Under the pieces are notes generated by a model. The model did not search any database, was not told where the DNA came from, and worked only from the letters and a program-made list of their open reading frames with translations. Source: Burkholderiales bacterium (GTDB lineage Bacteria; Pseudomonadota; Gammaproteobacteria; Burkholderiales; Burkholderiaceae_C). Taken from it: DNA of 6,226 nt. A program made the translations under genes and the position numbers. Positions 4,892 through 6,226 of this stretch are shown here, piece by piece. The DNA is taken from assembly GCA_006227785.1 (NCBI GenBank), contig SBFU01000077.1, positions 1 to 6,226 on the forward strand, written 5' to 3'. Every line of letters begins with the position of its first letter. Within the stretch, counting starts at the first letter, position 1.

Positions 4892-6184
4892 ATGGAAGCC
4901 CTGATTGCATTCAGCCTGATCGTGCTGCTCTTCGTGGTGCTCGGTTCGGGCATCTGGATCGGCCTGTCGCTGCTGGCCGTTGCCCTGCTCGGCATGGAGC
5001 TGTTCACGTCGCGGGCCGCCGGCGACAGCATGATGATCACCATCTGGGGGTCCACCTCCAGCTGGACCCTGACAGCCCTGCCGCTCTTCCTGTGGATGGG
5101 CGAGATCCTGTTCCGCAGCAAGCTCTCCAGCAGCATGTTCACGGGGCTGGCTCCCTGGCTGGGTCGACTGCCTGGGCGGCTGCTGCACACCAACGTCGTG
5201 GGCTGCACCATCTTCGCCGCCATTTCCGGCTCGTCGGCGGCGACTTGCGCCACCATCGGCAAGATGACCCTGCCCGAGCTCCAGAAGCGCGGCTATCCGG
5301 ACAACATTGCCATCGGATCGCTGGCAGGGGCCGGCACCCTGGGGCTGCTCATCCCGCCGTCCATCATCATGATCGTCTACGGCGTCGCTGCCAACGTGTC
5401 GATCTCCAAGCTGTTCCTGGCAGGCATCCTGCCCGGTCTTCTGCTCGGAACGCTGTTCATGGGCTATCTGGCGCTCTGGGCCCTGACCCACAAGGACAAG
5501 GTGCCTGCCGAAGCGCTGGCGTCCTCCCTGGGGGACAAGATCAAGTCCTCACGGCACCTGATCCCTTCGGTGATTCTCATCGCGCTGGTGCTGGGCAGCA
5601 TCTACTCCGGCATCGCCACGGCGACCGAATCGGCCGCCCTGGGCGTCGCCGGCGCCTTGCTGCTCTCCAGGATGGAAGGCTCACTGAACTGGGGCACATT
5701 CAAGGAGGGCCTGTACGCGGCTTCGCGCCTGTACTGCATGATCGGTCTCATTCTTGCAGGGGCCGCCTTCCTCACCCTGTCCATGGGTTTCATCGGGCTG
5801 CCGCGCCACATCGCCGAACTGATTGGCGGGCTCGGTCTCTCGCCCTTCGCGCTCATGCTGCTGCTGATGGTCTTCTTCATCGTGCTCGGCTGCTTCCTCG
5901 ACGGCATCTCCATGGTGGTGCTCACCCTCGCCGTCCTGCTGCCCACGGTGGAGGCGGCCGGATTCGATCTCATCTGGTTCGGCATCTTCATCGTTCTTGT
6001 TGTCGAGATGGCACAGATCACCCCGCCCGTGGGATTCAACCTGTTCGTGATCCAGGGGCTGACCAAGAAGAGCATCCTCTGGATAGCCAGAGCGGCCCTG
6101 CCTTTCTTTGTCATCCTCTTCGGCGCCGTGATGCTGATCTATCTCGTGCCGGACATCGTGCTCTGGCTGCCAGGCCGGGTCTGA
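4892..6184 (+). CDS. dctM: TRAP transporter large permease subunit DctM
   Basis: This is a 430-residue inner-membrane protein of standard DctM length, forming the transport channel that accepts solute from the receptor and couples uptake to an ion gradient. Hydrophobic segments run through almost the whole chain, about a dozen in all including re-entrant parts. The two hallmark repeats are present. The first half has ISGSSAATCATIGKMTLPEL (111-130), then GSLAGAGTLGLLIPPSIIMI (142-161). The second half has GCFLDGISMVVLTLAVLLPT (333-352), then VEMAQITPPVGFNLFVIQG (371-389). ATG 4892 follows AGAGGA by 5 nt and opens with the expected hydrophobic MEALIAFSLIVLLF. The frame is also open upstream to 4589, but that extension overlaps dctQ and is not DctM-like, so the long version is rejected. 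It is the last gene of the operon visible here, with no terminator seen in the 42 bases that follow. Confidence 0.97.
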   Translation: MEALIAFSLIVLLFVVLGSGIWIGLSLLAVALLGMELFTSRAAGDSMMITIWGSTSSWTLTALPLFLWMGEILFRSKLSSSMFTGLAPWLGRLPGRLLHTNVVGCTIFAAISGSSAATCATIGKMTLPELQKRGYPDNIAIGSLAGAGTLGLLIPPSIIMIVYGVAANVSISKLFLAGILPGLLLGTLFMGYLALWALTHKDKVPAEALASSLGDKIKSSRHLIPSVILIALVLGSIYSGIATATESAALGVAGALLLSRMEGSLNWGTFKEGLYAASRLYCMIGLILAGAAFLTLSMGFIGLPRHIAELIGGLGLSPFALMLLLMVFFIVLGCFLDGISMVVLTLAVLLPTVEAAGFDLIWFGIFIVLVVEMAQITPPVGFNLFVIQGLTKKSILWIARAALPFFVILFGAVMLIYLVPDIVLWLPGRV

Positions 6185-6226
6185 CAGGCAACCCCTTTTA
6201 TCTCCAGTCCTCGTGATGGCGCCCCG

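Noticed and set aside
3120..4910. A 596-codon open frame on the minus strand, antisense to the receptor, dctQ and the end of the hydro-lyase gene.
   Set aside because: Its product is rich in Gly, Arg, Asp and His with no recognisable domain, and it lies opposite three genes with clear families and ribosome binding sites. Long antisense frames are expected in GC-rich coding DNA.
4714..6216. A 500-codon plus-strand frame overlapping dctQ and dctM.
   Set aside because: It is a frame-shifted reading of dctM rich in Arg, His, Pro and Gly, without hydrophobic segments or a ribosome binding site.
6213..6226. Possible start of another gene (GTG 6213 or ATG 6216) at the right edge.
   Set aside because: There is no ribosome binding site upstream and too few codons to judge.

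Overview
The window is GC-rich DNA with dense gene packing, Shine-Dalgarno-led starts and long accidental open frames on the opposite strand. The protein families and this kind of TRAP/LysR layout suggest a proteobacterium, most likely a betaproteobacterium of the order Burkholderiales. That placement is inferred from sequence style; there is no rRNA or other taxonomic marker. I see no insertion sequence, CRISPR array, tRNA or attachment site.

Layout. At the left, on the minus strand, lies a TRAP-transporter periplasmic solute receptor (DctP family, 41-1000). A 411-bp divergent regulatory region (1001-1411) separates it from a plus-strand LysR-type regulator (1412-2308). This region carries a good ATC-N9-GAT LysR box, a second T-N11-A dyad 33 bp away, and candidate promoters in both directions. 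After a short AT-rich gap (2309-2460) with its own candidate promoter comes a plus-strand operon. It encodes a DUF1445/D-glutamate cyclase-family hydro-lyase (2461-3288), a second DctP-family receptor (3300-4265), the small TRAP membrane subunit DctQ (4347-4856) and the large permease DctM (4892-6184). A strong intrinsic-terminator-like hairpin lies between the second receptor gene and dctQ. The last 42 bases (6185-6226) hold no supportable gene or terminator.

How it fits together. The two receptors are paralogues: my hand-counted ungapped alignment of the mature proteins gives about 132 identities in 301 positions. Both resemble the BpDctP6/BpDctP7 subfamily of Bordetella pertussis, whose crystal structures contain bound pyroglutamate (5-oxoproline). 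The enzyme in the operon belongs to the family of mammalian DGLUCY, which interconverts D-glutamate and 5-oxo-D-proline. The simplest reading is a LysR-controlled uptake and utilisation locus for pyroglutamate or a related cyclic or acidic amino acid. In it one DctQM permease may be served by two receptors, and the enzyme opens (or forms) the lactam in the cytoplasm. The substrate is an inference from families and context; the transporter, regulator and enzyme family assignments are solid.
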